Shown: piece by piece, positions 12,249 to 23,795 of the stretch | How the letters are laid out: each line of letters begins with the position of its first letter | Position numbering within the stretch: position 1 is the first letter of the stretch | NCBI GenBank assembly: GCA_007644065.1 | Contig: VJWN01000031.1 | Span: 62,001-126,000 of the forward strand | DNA: 64,000 nt | Direction: 5' to 3' | Origin: Margaritispora aquatica | Taxonomy: Eukaryota > Ascomycota > Leotiomycetes > Helotiales > Discinellaceae | Made by a program: the position numbers and the translations under genes | The notes under the pieces: model-generated | Seen by the model: the letters and a program-made list of their open reading frames with translations, nothing else | Told to the model about the DNA's origin: nothing | The model's database searches: none

Positions 12249-13334
12249 ATGGCTTCTATGGACTACGAGAACGAGAACGGAGCTCGTTACGAAGGTATGT
12301 TCTGTGATGACATTCTGCGTCTGCAAGATATGCGACGATGGGAACAATACTGACTCGACGCGCAGACGAGGCTCCTCGTTATGAGCAACGCGACCGCAGC
12401 GCCTCTCCTCGACCAACCCGTCGCGAATCTCCTCGTGGTGGCGCGCGTCGATCCGCATCTCCCAGTGGAAACGGTCACTCTGAGAGCCGGTTAGTTCAAC
12501 ATTCTGATGCAAATTCACAAAATCTAATGGCAAGAAGCAGTGTGGTGAAGAATGAGCGTGGTCCCCCCCAAGATGATGGCGCTATCAACCCAGGCTCCAA
12601 TCTCTTCGTCACTGGTATCCATCCACGTCTCTCCGAGACTGAGGTGACCCGTCTCTTTGAGAAATATGGTGACGTTGAGAAATGTCAAATCATGCTTGAC
12701 CCACACACCAAGGAGTCTCGGGGATTTGGTTTCGTCAAGATGGTTACTGCCGACCAGGCTGATGCTGCCAAGGAGGGACTTCAAGGAGAGGTCATCGAAG
12801 GTCGCACCTTGAGCATTGAGAAGGCTCGTCGATCTCGTCCACGTACCCCAACTCCAGGCAAATACTTCGGTCCACCAAAGCGAGGCAAGTTTTCCTGAAC
12901 TCCGTTACTTTACACAATTAACTAAAACACCAGAAGATGATGGACGTGGCCCCCCACCCCGAGGCTATGGAGACCGTGGCTACGATGACCGCCGGGGAGG
13001 TGGACGCTATGGTGGAGGAGGACGTGATGATTATCGTGGATACCGCCGAGATGATCGTGACCGTGGATATGGTGGCAGAGACCGCGATGACTACGCCCCC
13101 CGTGGAGTCGACCGTTACCAACGCGACGATCGATACAGCAGCCGTGGTGGTGATGACCGACGTGGCGGTGGTGGTGGATACTCTGATCGTTATGACAGAG
13201 GTGATCGTGGATCTGCTCGCGAGGCTCCTCCAGCTGCCGGTGCTTATGGCGATCCAGCCCCTCGTGGAGAACCTCGGGAACCATATGGAGGTAGACGATA
13301 CGATGATGAGAGAACATCCCATCGTGATTTTTGA
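12249..13334 (+). CDS. Tra2-like SR/RGG RNA-binding protein (one RRM)
   Basis: Four exons, 12249..12294, 12366..12489, 12541..12884 and 12934..13334, give 304 aa. An Arg/Ser-rich N-terminus (SASPRPTRRESPRG, RRSASPSG) precedes one RRM with RNP2 LFVTGI and RNP1 SRGFGFVKM. After the RRM comes RTPTPGKYFGPPKR, which closely matches the linker that follows the RRM in Transformer-2 proteins. The C-terminal third is built of Asp/Arg/Gly/Tyr repeats (DRGYGG, RGGDDRRGGGGG). The expected role is nuclear, in regulated splicing. Intron 2 (12490..12540) is 51 nt with no stop and could be retained in frame. Intron 3 (12885..12933) uses a GC donor, AG|GCAAGT, the only one I found. An optional last intron at 13291..13350 would give a different, shorter tail. 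No symbol is given because orthology to yeast genes is unclear. Confidence 0.85.
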
Positions 13335-16272
13335 TTGCTGACCAATGTAGGTGGTGAGCGCCCTGCGCGTTAAATTCGCACGATCTCGACGAGCACGACA
13401 AAAGCTTTGGGTCTGCGGTTTCAATGATGCGGGTGCACATCCACTTGTGCATTTTTCTCATTTGTTTTTCACCATGGTCCAAAGCTTCGGGCGAACACAC
13501 AAAAGCGATGATGGTATTTCCTCTTTTTTTTCGACAGGGTTTCGGCGAACTTGAGAGGTCATGGATGATCGCTACGGATGCTAGGGTTTCCTTTCTGATT
13601 TCACACGGGTCTTTTTCGAGTTCGACATGCGGTCAGACGGGCAGGTTCGGCACAAGTTCTTGAACCTTGATTCCATCTGGGTTTCGGTGTCTTTCCAGGA
13701 TCATAATCTGGTTCTTTCTACATCTCGATGAAGGGCAGCCTCAGATTCAACACTTCATGTCCCCATGTACCAATATTCAGCTTTTGGCTGAGCTTCTATC
13801 ACACTAAAATCGCGGTTTACGCTTCGGATATCGAGGCTGTCTTCGACTTAGTCGCCAGAGCAGAATCGATGAGCACAAAAACAACTCCAACCTCGATTTA
13901 TGTGATCAACGCATAATTGTTTGATTGATAGGCAATCATCTCCAACGTGCTTCACAGTTCGATATGTCGAAATCTTATTCCTTGCCCTGCCAATTCCGCC
14001 CCTCACCATTTCTCAATCTCAAGAGGCAACATGCTCGACGTAATCCTAATGAGGCAACTAATCGTAAATAACAAAATCAATGTCTTCACACACTTCAAAT
14101 ATCAAAAATCCCACCGTCTTTCGCAGGTCACTTACAATATAGGTAACTCTCCACTTTGAAAGTTCAACGCTCAATTCACTGGCCGTTCCACACAATGCCC
14201 CCGAATCTGTCATCTGCCCAAGTGCCGTTATCGAGAAACAAAGAGATCTAATCAATTTCGCTTTGTTCTTTTGGAAGCGGCTCAGGTATGATGTTCCCGG
14301 AATGAGGCTTTGTGGCTGAATTCGTCCAACAGGTCTTTGTGCCCCATGTGCTACCAAGGACCAGGATCGAGATTTTGTGGGTTTAGGATGAACTGCTTGC
14401 ATTCACTGCTTGCACATATTGCTATACAATTGTCTGCTATGTTGCTAATATTGCAGGTGCAGTTACACATGTTGAAGTCGTGGAATGCCATGGCTTGATT
14501 AGGTATTTTCATGCCGCATCGTAAAGGGGGGCTCGCCAAGCGACACAGGGACGATGTCAGCTTTTTTGCGCAAGTCACCCCCTTGCAGGTTTGTGTTTGT
14601 GTTTCCTTTGTTTTAGTTTATTTTATTTTTTGATGGTATGGGGCCACTCGGTTGTGAGTGGCGTTTTGTGATCGGAGTGAGGTGTCTTCAATGGTTGAGA
14701 AGGTGGATATGTTTAAGAATAGTGAATGCACTACCATTATCAATATCGTGCTTTTTGCATGGCATCTATTGACTGATTGAGTAACTCCTTGCTTGTAACG
14801 GTTGACTATGATAATGAGCAGGACATAATATCGTGAACACTGTCCACTTCCCCACTCCCTCACGACCTTTCCCTCGCCTGGTGTGCTGAACATGTGTACT
14901 GCTAGCTGTTCTTTACTTCTTCCTCCCTTCGGCTGCCGTTTCTCCTTCGACTTATACATTCTCCTTTCATGCGCCGGCTATCACGGTAAATTACGATGTA
15001 CAGTACAAAAATAAGGTTTTGCTATGTTAGACCAAAACAAGCACAATGAAGTATTTATTCATGGGAGTCTTTTTGGGTGATTCTTAGTCCTCTTCTTGCA
15101 ACTTGGCGTCCAGCACACGAGATTCAGCATCTAGAATTCTGTAGCCAGGATTTGCCATTCATTCATTCTTACCCCTTTGTCCCTTATCCTCCTCACTAGT
15201 TAGCTATATAATTTGACTCGTTGTCGAGGCTGATGTACCTTGTCTCCGTCTTCGTCTTCACCTTCGTCGTCGTCGCCGTCGCCGTGCTTTGTTTTTACCT
15301 TGATTCTCGTTGGATACAGTGTGATGATATGTTGTTATTGTTAATATTATTATGGGATGATGGTGATGATGATAGATTGATGTTTCCCGGATTGGGAGGT
15401 AGAGAGATGGACAGTCGGAAAGACGGAAAGACTGATAGAAGGACGGGTTGGAAATAGATTCAGTGACGGAGCCACGGAAAAGAAGGGTTTCTTGACTCTT
15501 TGTCTCCTTCAGAGGATAAATTCTTATATTCTCCCTCGGCTTTCTTTTGGGCTGGACTGGGCCGGGTTTATTTACCCTCTAGCAGGAGATTGACCGAGAA
15601 ATATTTGCTTCGATGATTATGATGATGGTGGTGGTGATGAGTAGCTAATATAATTACCAACATCCTCATGTTATATTACCAGGTAGGTGGGTGTATTCCT
15701 CCTTCTACTGCGAGTGGGCAGAGTAATACTTTGAAATCCTTCCAATCTTCTCAATTTCCATGCTTCAGTTGTTGAAGTTTATCAATTTTGAATTTCTTCA
15801 ATGTGCATTTTCCAATCCTCGATCCTCGCCTTTTCAATCAAAGGGCCACATAGAAATTACGGGGACAAACAAGACGACAGAGAGGTTCATGATCATTGTG
15901 GAATAAAGTACGCATTGAGATTTCAATCATCGGAATTTCATGTGTTCATCATCGCCTTCAGCTCGTGTTGCTCGTGTCGTCATTCCATTTTAGAAGCAGC
16001 CAGCCCAAAATTCAATCCTTTTTCGCCACCCGCAGTGAAAGACAAGACATGATATGGGTATCTCTCGCATTGCTCATTACCTGGTACCAGTTGCCAGTTG
16101 CAGTTACCCCCCAAACTCTAAATTCCAAACCAAAATTTTCATGTGCGAATACATCATACCTTAGACTATGCTAGTCTTGCATCGCGTGATTGCTTTACCT
16201 ACAAGCAAGCCTAGCAAAACGCAGCACGAAATGCTGCTCCTAATTCCAACCACCATGCAGAGCGAGCCATAA
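13335..16272. other. 2.9 kb intergenic region between convergent genes
   Basis: Downstream of the Tra2-like gene and of the conserved unknown gene. The first ~600 bases may be a long 3' UTR. I see simple-sequence tracts (GTCGTCGTCGCCGTCGCCGT at 15263..15282; GATGATTATGATGATGGTGG near 15615) but no frame with convincing protein character, no tRNA and no transposon ends. Confidence 0.5.
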
Positions 16273-18451
16273 TCAAATCCGGCCAGAATCAAACTCCGGC
16301 GGAGTTCTGATGTCCTTCCCCTCCACAGGATCGAACATACCGCTCAATCCATGTCTACCTGCATCATTCTCCTCAGAACTATCACCATTCCGGACCTTAC
16401 CATACCAGCCCATCGCCTTCTTCCTCAAACTTGACTTGCCATCTCCAAATGTGCCCTTCCGACTTCTTCCACTCTTGCTCAACAAACTGCTGGTCTCAGA
16501 ATTAGATTTGCTCAGAAGACTAGCAGTCTCAGAATTGCTCCTGCTCGTGAAACTGCTTGCATCGTGGTGATTTATCTTCTTTGCTGTTAATGGAGACTGA
16601 TTCCCGTGTAAAGCTGGGTTTTTCTTCAAGGGTGATGGAGTGCGACACATCCACTCAGCTTCAGATAGCGAGAGCGTTGTTGTATTGTCCATGGTCGAAT
16701 GATCATCCGTTATAGAGAGCGAGTAATCGTTATGTGAGGATTGGCTCGCTGAATTTTTGCTTGGTGTCTTTGGAGGAGAGTTTCGCGACTTTCGTACTGT
16801 AATACCGGGGACGAGAAATGGTGGAGGTGTCATACATGAAAGTTCTTTCACGCTACCACTGCTATTACGCCTGGATATCGAACGCATCAGCTTGCGAAAT
16901 GGAGGCATGTTCTCACTTGACTTCACTGGCGAGATGACCGGTATTGGCAACCGTTCGTCAACAATATCCGATGAGTTCGAATAGGTACTTGGCGAGTATT
17001 CGACAGAGCCGGGGTTCTTCTGCTTGAAGATAGGACTTGCATGCTTTGTGACTGGAACGATTTCAGCAATGCCGAGCTCCGGCTCAGGAGACATATTATC
17101 TCGATCCAAGTATGACTTCAGTGAGAGGGTGATTGATGGGGCGGTTGAGTCCGAGGAAGTTTTCCGCGAGTGTCTCCGCGAATAGGGGATCGAACTACGA
17201 CGTGTAGGAACTACTGGTAGAGGACGACCCATGTAATCCTTCCAGTTGTCGTTTTCTGGGGAGGTTGCCTCATCAACGATCGCCAAAGCCAACTTGTTGT
17301 CAGCGATACTCTCAATTCTTGACTGGCTCAGATGTGCTAGCTCAGGTGGAATATTAAATATGTCACGGTTTTCTTTGCTCCTTGGAGTCTCATCTGGAGC
17401 AGCGTCAAATACTGTTGTGAGCCATGGTGTATCAGATACTTCCGAGTCAATCGATCTCCTTGCAAGTGATTCAATCTCGGCTAGACCACCTTCCTCGGTA
17501 TCAATTTCCTGGAGTTGTGCTTGCATTTCCCTCGACAGGCCATTCAAGGATAGCAGGCTTGCAGATGATGGAAGTAGCTTTCTGGAATGTTGTGGAGGAA
17601 TTAACTGAAGCGATTCCAGACTGTTCCAGCTTCGATAATGGAAACGGAATCTTGCAAATGGAATTTCCTTTGGGTCTCTCAACAGCCATTCGTAGTATTT
17701 CGCATCCTGGGGAGTTTCGTGTAAACCACTGCTAGGCATACTGTCTAACGGTCAATAATATTTACGAAGCCTATAGTTACAGAGAGCTCACATTATACCA
17801 TAATCATCCTGTGACTTCCAATCTGGTGGCTCTGGCATCTTCTGTTTGCGACCTTTCGCACGATATGCCTTGACTTCGATCAAACCACCATCGTTGGCAG
17901 CAGAGCGCATCTCCTCCTCATTTGCGAAGAAGAAAGGCCGAGTCTCTGTTCCCATGCACTTGAAGGTCGTTCCTTCGTATCTGTAATTCCATTTGTCGGT
18001 CGGTTCAAACAATCCACGCATGACCTGGCCGCTCGGCGACGTCTCTGAATTTGTACCCCACGATGCGATGTGTCTGCCATTCATGTAAAGCTTGAAGTAG
18101 TACCATGGTGAACCACGCACAGCTTCTTCTTCGATCGTGTAGCGTAGCCAGAATCGCGAACCTGCAGATTGTCAGTATTCCATCTTCTGCAGCGCTCCAG
18201 CAGGGTCGCATACCTGGCACAGATGGAATATAAACAGAGACGACTGACGGTCTTCCAAGCAGACGATCAGCCTTGCTCTCTGAAGAAGATGGCGCAGGAG
18301 GAGATTGCTCGATTGGTTGAGGATCGGCACCATGGTGCAGACTTGGGCTGCGATTCGTGAACTGAGAGGTTTCTGGATGCGCAAACTCGGGATGAACTGC
18401 AAGCTCTGTTTGCGAGACAATCGAAAATCTGATTCCTTTGTGCGTAGGCAT
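16273..18451 (-). CDS. Conserved filamentous-fungal protein of unknown function
   Basis: Three exons, 18214..18451, 17792..18161 and 16273..17740, give 691 aa. The N-terminal ~210 residues look folded and beta-rich, with VSVYIPSVPG joined to SRFWLRYTIEEE, then FKLYMNGRHIASWGTN and GGLIEVKAYRAKGRK. A short block MPSSGLHETPQDAKYYEW...FARFRFHYRSW follows. I recall this pattern from uncharacterised proteins of many Pezizomycotina. The last ~420 residues are Ser/Pro-rich and probably disordered, containing the near-duplicated SNSETASLLSK/SNSETSSLLSK and many SP/TP sites that could be phosphorylated. There is no signal peptide or membrane segment. The function is unknown. Splice phases are consistent, with standard GTATGC and GTGAGC donors. 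Confidence 0.75.
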
Positions 18452-20240
18452 ATTTTCGACTTGGATTCGTTGTTCGGAATCGCGAATTGAAGTTGTTGTA
18501 ATTACATGAGGTTGTTTGTAGGAAGGAAGGTGGAAAATGGTGACCTCTTCGCTTAAAGTATCTGAATACTTGAGAGGCGAAAAGTAAGAAAAAATCGCAA
18601 GAACATTGATTGTAAATGAAAAACATAATTACACTTAATTTCCTTACAAAGGTGGCTCATATGGCTCAGATTACTTCGTTGTCGACAGAACTTACACCGA
18701 ACTCACCTATTTGAAGGCTCCTTCCTCCACTGATGATAATATACAGACCTCATAGTCAAGAGTCAAGCGATTAGAAGTGAGCCTTCATAGTTGCACATTC
18801 TGAATCAATTTAAGAGGATAATATCATAGGCAAATCTAATGACGGCAGTCCTAGGGGCGCAACGATTTGGCGAGGCAACAGAAACTAAGGGGTTTGGTTC
18901 GGGTCAGAGCAAAAGATACTAAAGAAAGATACAAAAGAGCAACAACAAAAAAAAAACCACCAACGACCAAAATGGCAAAACTCAAGGGCAGTCGAGGCCC
19001 TATAGAAAACCCCCCGGACGGGACTTTTGAAGCCGTGGTCGGTCGGTCGCTCGATGCATTGATGGTTGTGTCGGTCGTTGGTCCTCCTCGGCCTCCCTTC
19101 TCCTCCATTTACCCACTATCCACCTACACCAGTTTGACCTGAGAGGAGAACTCGTTCCTCATGCCTACTGGTGCGAAGGAATCAGACTTAGGCAAAAATA
19201 TAAACCTCCTAATTGAAATGTGGGCGGTGAACGGTAGTAGGTTAGTTTAAGACGTGTTAGCCGGCAATGAGGGTCTCTCAGGCTTGACTCACGATGTCAT
19301 ACTAGCAGGACTCTTGCCAGGATGACGAAGGGGGGCTAAGAGGGAAATAATGATTCAGACACATGGTAGTTGACGTATACTCTTATGAATAGTTGAAGTG
19401 CCATTTGGAAAGAATTTCGAGCCTGAACGGCACCTCCCATTATATCGATATCTTGACATATGGATGCGAAGACATATTAAACAACATGCTTCTCCTAGAG
19501 AGCGAGTCGCTAATATGACAACAGATCCTTGTGCTCTGCACTGAAGGCTAATATAGAATATATAAGGAACGCAACTATGCGCTCACAAGATGCAGATTTC
19601 CATATTTTCGGTACTACCAAGGAGCAACAATACAAACGACAGTACACGAGATGGACGACGCCGGAGATGAAGCAGACTGACGAGAAAATAATAAATATCT
19701 ACCTCCCTGGCGAGGTCCCCATTTCCATTAACATCGATATTTTAATCCGAACAAATTCTCCATTTAATATCCAATAATGAGACCAGCGAATGTCAAACAA
19801 ATATAACAAAGAAGATGACCAGAACTATAGCACAATTGTAGGGAGAGCACAGAAATTGGGACACGAGGAAATTGTTACGCTTTCAAGTTATCAAACGCTT
19901 TATCGCAAAGAGATTTCTGTTAAGAAACTTGAACACCTGGGGATTGGTTAGCCGCATGAATCTGTATGTAATTCGACGTATTCAAGAGCATGAGAAACAA
20001 ATGATAATGTTGGACAGAACCCTAAAATAGCGACAAAAATTGGCTGACAGAAATCCAGAAAGTAAGAGGTACCAATACATAGCAGTACTGAATTAAAGAC
20101 CAGTATACCACCCAAAACTACACACTCACAATTCTCATACTGTACCTCGCCAATACCACCACCTTCTATGGGCCTCGCACAGATCTTGCGTGGCAGTCAA
20201 ATCCATTCCTTATGTACAATCATCTTGGCAATCACAATGA
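18452..20240. other. 1.8 kb intergenic region
   Basis: It lies between the conserved unknown gene and NDUFS5. An ATG-initiated 85-codon frame on the minus strand (18851..19108) has one hydrophobic segment, but I do not call it a gene (see rejected). The stretch 19200-20150 is AT-rich without coding character. Confidence 0.5.
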
Positions 20241-20696
20241 TTACTTTCCTAGCACTGCCTTGGTATCCTCATCCTTGTCCAACAATCCCAAATTTCGTAT
20301 CGCACCAGCCTTTGGAGCATCGTCTCGTGGGTGTGCAGCTTCTTTCTTCCTGTACGCCGTCTGTAATGCGCGAACTCTCGTGGCCTGTCAAGGAAAACAA
20401 TCAGCCTCTATCCGCTCCCCCACGTCGCAACCCCGCGTCAACTCACCTCCTTCTTGTGGTGCAAGCACTCGTAGTAATCCTCTAACACTGGAACGCATTT
20501 TTTCTTTCCGGAATCGTCGTCTGCGGATGTGTTGACGACGTAACAAGCTAGGACTTCTTGCCAGAAGGGAAAGCACCGAGATGGGCCTGTGAGGGCGATG
20601 GTTAGCCATTGAGGTGTCTAAAGGTGCCAGCAGATTCGATAAAGCTCTATTCAATCCATAAGACATACCTCCATTGAGTCCGTAGCCTGAAGACAT
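20241..20696 (-). CDS. NDUFS5: Complex I accessory subunit NDUFS5-like, twin CX9C protein
   Basis: Three exons, 20669..20696, 20447..20586 and 20241..20384, give 103 aa. The gene is easily missed because each exon is short and lies in a different frame. Two CX9C motifs, C14-x9-C24 and C40-x9-C50, mark a protein imported into the mitochondrial intermembrane space through the Mia40 relay and folded with two disulfides. The start SSGYGLNGGPSRCFPFWQE and the block ARDDAPKAG-like KEAAHPRDDAPKAGAIRNL match my recollection of fungal NDUFS5 (NADH:ubiquinone oxidoreductase 11-15 kDa subunit). Donors are GTATGT and GTGAGT, acceptors CACAG and GACAG. The start is 222 bp from the SEC39-like start on the opposite strand, so the two probably share a promoter region. 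Confidence 0.88.
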
Positions 20697-20918
20697 GATG
20701 TGTGGTCAAATTGGATTGGTTTGTCGTCACTTCACTCAGGCTTGACGAGGTGATGTTGAATGGGGCTCGTCTCGAATAATGCTATGCGCCGGGTCGCTAG
20801 AACCACATCCATGGGCTGCTAACACCACCCTTCCTCCAGAAACTTGGACAGCTTGCTTGTATGTTGAAAGAAAGGTTAGAACAACTGATTCTCTGCGCCC
20901 CAAGGGCAAATATACAGT

Positions 20919-23795
20919 ATGGATTCCTTAGGACTTTCTCCAGCGAAAGCCGTGCTGTTGGCAGTGCAACTTGTGAGCCAAGTTGATATACCAACTTTGA
21001 GAACACTCATTGCGCAACAACGACGAACCTTTCGCCTTGACCTCGTTCTGCGCATCCTCCTCAGTCACCTTCCTGAAAGTACGGAATCCTCAGACTACGT
21101 TCCATTTCTAAAAGACTTGGTATCTGCGAAGATAGTGGAAGACTTGGAACATGTACCCGATAGCTCGTATCTGGAAGATTTGGAGGATGGAGAAGCGAAG
21201 AAGAGAGTTCGCAGGTTGAATCTACTACCTTTAAAATGGACGAATGCACCAGAAGATGCACCCGACGACCCTCTTGTGCTATTTCTTATACATCGATCAC
21301 TTCTGATAGACGCCAACACCGGCCTCCTAGACCAGATCCCATACCTCCTTACACCATTTCTACACCATTCCGCGTACTTGCGAACATGGATGATCTCAAC
21401 TGTCCTGCCACTTTTACGGCTTTGTTATGAATACTACCCTGGAGAAGTCTCACCACTCACGATCCCAAAGTTCGAAGCGTTGAATGAACGAGCGGGCGTC
21501 AAGTTGCTATTATCTAGAACAGGAAAAAATGAAGAGACCAAAACTGTAGGACGGGATCTGAGGGGTCTGGTCGGCCCATGGATGTATGGAGATACTTTGT
21601 CGAAGCGGAGGAGGGTTCTGAGAAGTTCTTCATACGATACTTCAGCACTCAGTATTGATCCTTCGGCAGATGCACATAAATATGCTGGCTGGGATGAAGT
21701 ATTCAAGTGGATGCACAACCAGGCCACAACCTCGTGGAAGACTGTTGTGGAAACTATAGAGCAATGGGATGGTCCAGGAGATGTCGATCTTGGCAGCTAT
21801 GCCGATGGTACTGAATGGTTGAATGAAGATGATCAGCTTTATCTCGAGAGGAGATACGCTCGATCGATTCTGGCTGCTGCATACGTGATTCCAGTGGCAT
21901 CAGAAGAGTCACTTGATGGAATTCAGCGAATGTTGACTCGAATCATTACTCTTCTTGACAAGGACAGGATACCTACCTTGCAGGCTGCTGCTGCACTTTT
22001 AATTCCTGTACCCGCCTTCAGCAAAATAACACTGACCAGGTCGGCGGCGAAATACTTGGGAAGTGAACTCCAGGATGAAGACAGCATTTTTACATCACCT
22101 TCGGAAGATTCGATACGGCTTCTTCACGCATTATTAATTAGTGTTTATCTATGTACCCGATTAGGATGTGCAATCAACATCAAAACTGCGGGTTTACTTG
22201 TCTGTCTTCAAGATGAGGAAGATCAGATGAATTATTTTACATTGTTCATGAAACAAGTTACAAATGGCCCAAAACAAGACGACAAGTACTGGATCAGGCT
22301 AAGGAATGAGATTCTTTGGTTACGGACTTGGGGCGAGGAAGAACTTGTTGATGCTTCGGGAAGTGGGAAGGGAAGAGGAATACTGGGGCAGTTACCGAAG
22401 GAACTAGTAGAAGCCGAACTCCTTAAGACATTACTTGGCAACACTCGTAAGTCTCACAACCGTATCTCAATTTTCAAGCTGAACGAAAGTAGGATATGAT
22501 CTTGCACGGTCCATCTACGAGACATCAACAGAGAAGCCATTGTCAAATAAAGCAGTCGCTGATGCAGTTATTGCCGCTGCCATGGATGCTTTTGATCAAG
22601 CCACCAATCCGAGTAGGAGCAGAGGTGGACTCAAAAAGGCAGATGATATGTAAGTAAATCCGTCTGTTTGTCAGTTTTATGGAAGAACATGTGACTTTCG
22701 ATGAATGTTGCTGACGCATGTTGTAGCATCAAATCCTTTCCGATAACCCTCGAAGTTCACGTCGAAGCAGAGAGATTGGAACATTTAATTGCAGTAACAG
22801 ACAAAATTGGGTATTTCCGTCTGGTCTTCAAGGAGGGGGAGCCATTTAAGCCTGCAGCACTAAGGAAGCAAGCGGATGCAATTGGAATAATTGCCAAGCT
22901 TCTCGATCAAAATCCAGGAAGTTTTACGAATGTTGATACCTTCATCGATATCGCAAAAGCGATGATTGATGCAGGTCTGACGAAAAGCGACATACCATCC
23001 GATTTGCAATATTCACTTGCTTCGAAACGCATTGTTGCAATGTGTATCGATGCTGCACTAACCGAGGATGACTTCGAAACGGCATATTCCTATGTCGTCA
23101 CTAGGCTAGAGACTAACATCGTTGCCGCCAGTCCCGAAGACCCCAAGATCGAGGAATTTGGACCTGCAAGCAGCAAGAATACAGATGATTATTCATGGCG
23201 AGCTGCCTTACAGGCAGGTAGATATAAACGAAACAAGCGGACAGTTAAACCAACGCATCTAGGTAATGCGAGTGGAAATCCGGAGATCCGACATTTGGAA
23301 CAGCGCATGGATTGCCTTTCCCAGGCGCTCAAGCTAGCTCCTAAGGATACTCTTCAGGAGATACTAAACGTGTTCCGTCGGTGCGAGGAAGAACTGGAAT
23401 CTCATGTTGAGCAGGAACAGGAACAATCAGATGCATGGGATGCGCAAGTTGATGAGAACGCCTTCATGCCAGGAGGCTTTGGAGCAGCCCCTAAACCGCA
23501 GATGTCTAGCAGAGTTGTCGAAGAAGCTCCAATGTCTCTCTTCGAACTGTCTCGGTCTACATTTGGATCCGCGCTCTCGACTATCAAGAAGACTGCACCT
23601 CCATTATCAGTAGCTTCGCCAATGGTGAAACCGGGCACTCCAGTTAATGGTGCGAGTGAGGCTTTGTCTACGGCGCCTACTGCTCGGAAGCGTGATCAAT
23701 TGAGAAATGCCGCTGTGGGTGGTTTGGCGTCTGGGGTTGGTTGGTTGATTGGAGCCCCGAGTAATGCAAGTAGTTTGAGGGATGGCGACAATTGA
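20919..23795 (+). CDS. SEC39: Sec39-like secretory pathway protein (Dsl1 tethering complex)
   Basis: Three exons, 20919..22446, 22493..22649 and 22727..23795, give 917 aa. The protein is almost wholly alpha-helical, with leucine-rich helices and no membrane segment or signal peptide. The opening SPAKAVLLAVQLVSQVDIPTL and the central block GWDEVFKWMHNQATTSWKTVVE are typical of fungal Sec39-domain proteins. In yeast, Sec39 works with Dsl1 and Tip20 to tether Golgi-to-ER COPI vesicles at the ER. The C-terminus (from about residue 790) is Ser/Pro/Ala-rich and probably flexible. Both introns have GTAAGT donors and join in phase (NT-RYDLARS and ADD-IIKSFP). It is divergent from NDUFS5 with a 222-bp gap. 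Confidence 0.85.

Noticed and set aside
12918..13500. Long minus-strand frames rich in Ile/Thr or His opposite the Tra2-like gene
   Set aside because: They are shadows of the Gly/Arg/Asp repeats on the plus strand; no ATG-supported domain is present.
14618..14959. 113-codon minus-strand frame downstream of the Tra2-like gene
   Set aside because: It has no domain, no convincing start and low-complexity composition; it is most likely chance.
18851..19108. 85-codon minus-strand frame with a hydrophobic segment
   Set aside because: It has an ATG, but the opposite strand also has a long open frame here, composition is simple (Pro/Thr/Gly), no splice partner or family is recognisable, and it lies in a probable 5' flank.
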